Of a stretch of 64,000 nucleotides of DNA, positions 62,841 to 64,000 are shown one piece after another. Within the stretch, counting starts at the first letter, position 1, and every line of letters begins with the position of its first letter. The notes below the pieces were generated by a model. It searched no databases and was not told where the DNA came from. It saw only the letters and a program-made list of their open reading frames with translations. Position numbers and translations under genes: made by a program. The stretch is from assembly GCA_020354025.1 (NCBI GenBank), contig CP070638.1, positions 1,982,176 through 2,046,175 of the forward strand, written 5' to 3'. The stretch comes from Fidelibacterota bacterium (GTDB taxonomy: Bacteria; Fidelibacterota; Marinisomatia; SCGC-AAA003-L08; TS1B11).

Positions 62841-63746
62841 ATGTTAGCCATTGCCTTCTCAGGCCACGAAGTTCGATATATCAATTGGGATAGGAGTGGT
62901 GAAGATGTACGACTCATTGCGTGTCAGGTCATTCCTTGGGAAAGGGAAGTAGACCCATTCCGAGATGTAGCCCGCATTCGAGAAATGATCCAGAGGATCA
63001 TCGCCGAAATCAGGGATGATGAAGCTACGCCCGTATATCTCACCCTGGATGCGGGATTATGCCATTTTTCCGTGATGGAAATAGACCCGGCGTGGAATGC
63101 AAAGGAGCAGTTGGATTTCATACAGCGTACTCGCTTTGGCAGTGAATCCCTCTACGCCAGTTTCCAGTACCCTGTCGAGAGTGGTGCCGGGTCTTATTTG
63201 AATGTGGATTGCCCGACAGTTCTCCGGCGGGCAGTTAAATCTGCGCTGCCCCATATTGATTCAGCGACACACTTGCTGAATATCGGTGTCTTTTCCGCAT
63301 ATAGTTATGCCAAGCGCGTTGTTCCTGCCCTGGAACGGGGTCGACGCCTTTTCTGGCGAGCTTCAGAGCGTGGTCCTGACCAGTTTCTAGAAATCCAGGA
63401 AGGGGCATTTCAGGCGCTCCATTTCTTCGAACGGGATGCCTCTAAGGTACGTCCTTGCACCACTGTCGGAGACAGCCGTCTGCAGGAACCGATTGTTGCA
63501 TTCGTGGAACAGCTAGCTGAAGGCCAGGAAACTAGTTTTCCAGAAGTCGAAAACGTATTTGTCTACCTGGGATCGGGCGACACGGGTTTCCTGGAGCACG
63601 TGTTGCAGGTGGAACAGAGTGCCCTATCCCTGCTGAATCCGTTCTGGCGTTGGAACTGGCCGGATGTGCCCGAGGCCGACAACCGTTTCACTCAATCGGC
63701 GTTCTCAGAGCTGGCAGATGCCGTGTGGGTGGCTGAACATGTTTGA
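62841..63746 (+). CDS. PilM-like (actin-fold) assembly protein, tentative
   Basis: A 301-residue soluble protein. It opens with a short strand pattern (MLAIAFSGHEVRYINW) like the first beta hairpin of PilM/FtsA-type actin folds, followed by a helix (FRDVARIREMIQRIIAEIRDD) and PVYLTLDAGLCHFSVMEIDPAWN, comparable to the PilM segment on the pilin-machine side. Sequence similarity is weak; the assignment rests mainly on the following gene, whose product begins like PilN. The stop overlaps that gene by 8 bases. Confidence 0.5.
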   Translation: MLAIAFSGHEVRYINWDRSGEDVRLIACQVIPWEREVDPFRDVARIREMIQRIIAEIRDDEATPVYLTLDAGLCHFSVMEIDPAWNAKEQLDFIQRTRFGSESLYASFQYPVESGAGSYLNVDCPTVLRRAVKSALPHIDSATHLLNIGVFSAYSYAKRVVPALERGRRLFWRASERGPDQFLEIQEGAFQALHFFERDASKVRPCTTVGDSRLQEPIVAFVEQLAEGQETSFPEVENVFVYLGSGDTGFLEHVLQVEQSALSLLNPFWRWNWPDVPEADNRFTQSAFSELADAVWVAEHV

Positions 63747-64000
63747 TATTAACCTGCTGGCGCGCCCAGGGCTTCAGGGTACGGCTGCCGAGCTCGAACT
63801 CGATGGGGAGGCAAACCACGAAGAAGCGATTCTCAGACGTATACGAGAGCGAGCCGTTTCTGAAGCCCCACCACCCGTTACTCCACCCAGGGCCAAAGCG
63901 AAATCCAAACTCTGGGCGTGGTTGGTGATCATCGTAGTGATTCTGGTAGTAGCCGCGTATTGGTGGTATCAGGGGTGGAGTTGGAAACGGTGGAGAGAGA
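63739..64000 (+). CDS. PilN-like bitopic protein, N-terminal part (3' end outside window)
   Basis: ATG at 63739-63741, open to the right edge (87 complete codons). The product begins MFDINLLARPG, close to the xINLLP start of PilN proteins. It then has a charged helix, a proline-rich linker (APPPVTPPRAKAKS) and a membrane helix (~60-78, WAWLVIIVVILVVAAYW). In PilN the conserved INLLP peptide binds PilM, so finding it right after a PilM-like gene, with an 8-base overlap, supports a type IV pilus or type II secretion assembly operon continuing beyond the window. The long linker before the helix is unusual for PilN. Confidence 0.6.
   Translation, partial: MFDINLLARPGLQGTAAELELDGEANHEEAILRRIRERAVSEAPPPVTPPRAKAKSKLWAWLVIIVVILVVAAYWWYQGWSWKRWRE

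Noticed and set aside
1..64000. tRNA, rRNA, CRISPR array, transposase or integrase genes
   Set aside because: No T-loop plus acceptor pattern in any intergenic region, no spaced direct-repeat array, and no gene product with transposase or integrase motifs.

Overview
The window looks like a chromosomal segment of a Gram-negative bacterium of the FCB (Fibrobacteres-Chlorobi-Bacteroidetes) superphylum, most like Candidatus Marinimicrobia (Neomarinimicrobiota). The evidence is a PorV-type outer-membrane protein, two secreted proteins ending in type IX secretion (T9SS) sorting domains, a GWxTD-domain protein, a DUF5683 protein, BamD, Omp85-type barrel sequence and heptose-kinase (LPS) metabolism. 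The phylum name is inferred from gene content; no rRNA gene is present to settle it. I found no tRNA, rRNA, CRISPR array, insertion sequence or prophage.

Layout. 1-630: end of a membrane-anchored zinc-ribbon protein. 938-2989 (minus): a nine-heme cytochrome c with a T9SS tail. 3402-9921 (minus): a sugar cassette with a sodium:solute symporter, GHMP sugar kinase, sugar nucleotidyltransferase, a 39-residue membrane microprotein, a small barrel protein, an L-galactose-dehydrogenase-like aldo/keto reductase and a zinc alcohol dehydrogenase. 10488-13925: a FadL-type porin, a GyrI-like protein and an unknown exported protein. 14175-25030 (plus): thioredoxin and thioredoxin reductase; a cluster of glutamine amidotransferase, orphan ABC ATPase and histone-deacetylase-fold hydrolase; a double PspC protein; iPGM; heptose-7-phosphate kinase; a propeller protein, a GWxTD protein and an Fe-S PD-(D/E)XK nuclease. 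25553-28726: a double TAXI-domain membrane protein and a DUF481 barrel. 29019-33264: mtaB, a deoxynucleoside kinase, purN and purH. 33278-38582: the rod-shape operon mreB-mreC-mreD-mrdA-rodA. 38743-44367: a CpoB-like protein, then a half-length glycogen-synthase homologue with a lipoprotein, a barrel and a TPR protein. 44489-46495: glyA, nrdR and a Trm112-type protein.

46697-57084 is an envelope block: PorV, a pseudo-protease with a T9SS tail, a metallopeptidase-propeller-Omp85 fusion, DUF5683, BamD, nadD and a Ca/Na antiporter. 57136-61532 holds ftsE-ftsX-hrcA-grpE-dnaJ behind a CIRCE-shaped inverted repeat. 61533-64000 is a ComEA-like protein and the start of a probable pilus or secretion operon (PilM-like and PilN-like), cut by the right edge.

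The plus-strand genes are tightly packed, with many 4-bp overlaps and GTG or TTG starts. The most unusual content is the envelope block: a pseudo-protease whose three HExxH zinc/catalytic residues are replaced lies directly before a second protein with an intact HExxH motif fused to a propeller and an outer-membrane barrel. Other oddities are the tandem TAXI protein without a standard start codon, a PurH with a rewritten cyclohydrolase loop, the half glycogen synthase, and the 39-residue microprotein in the sugar cassette.
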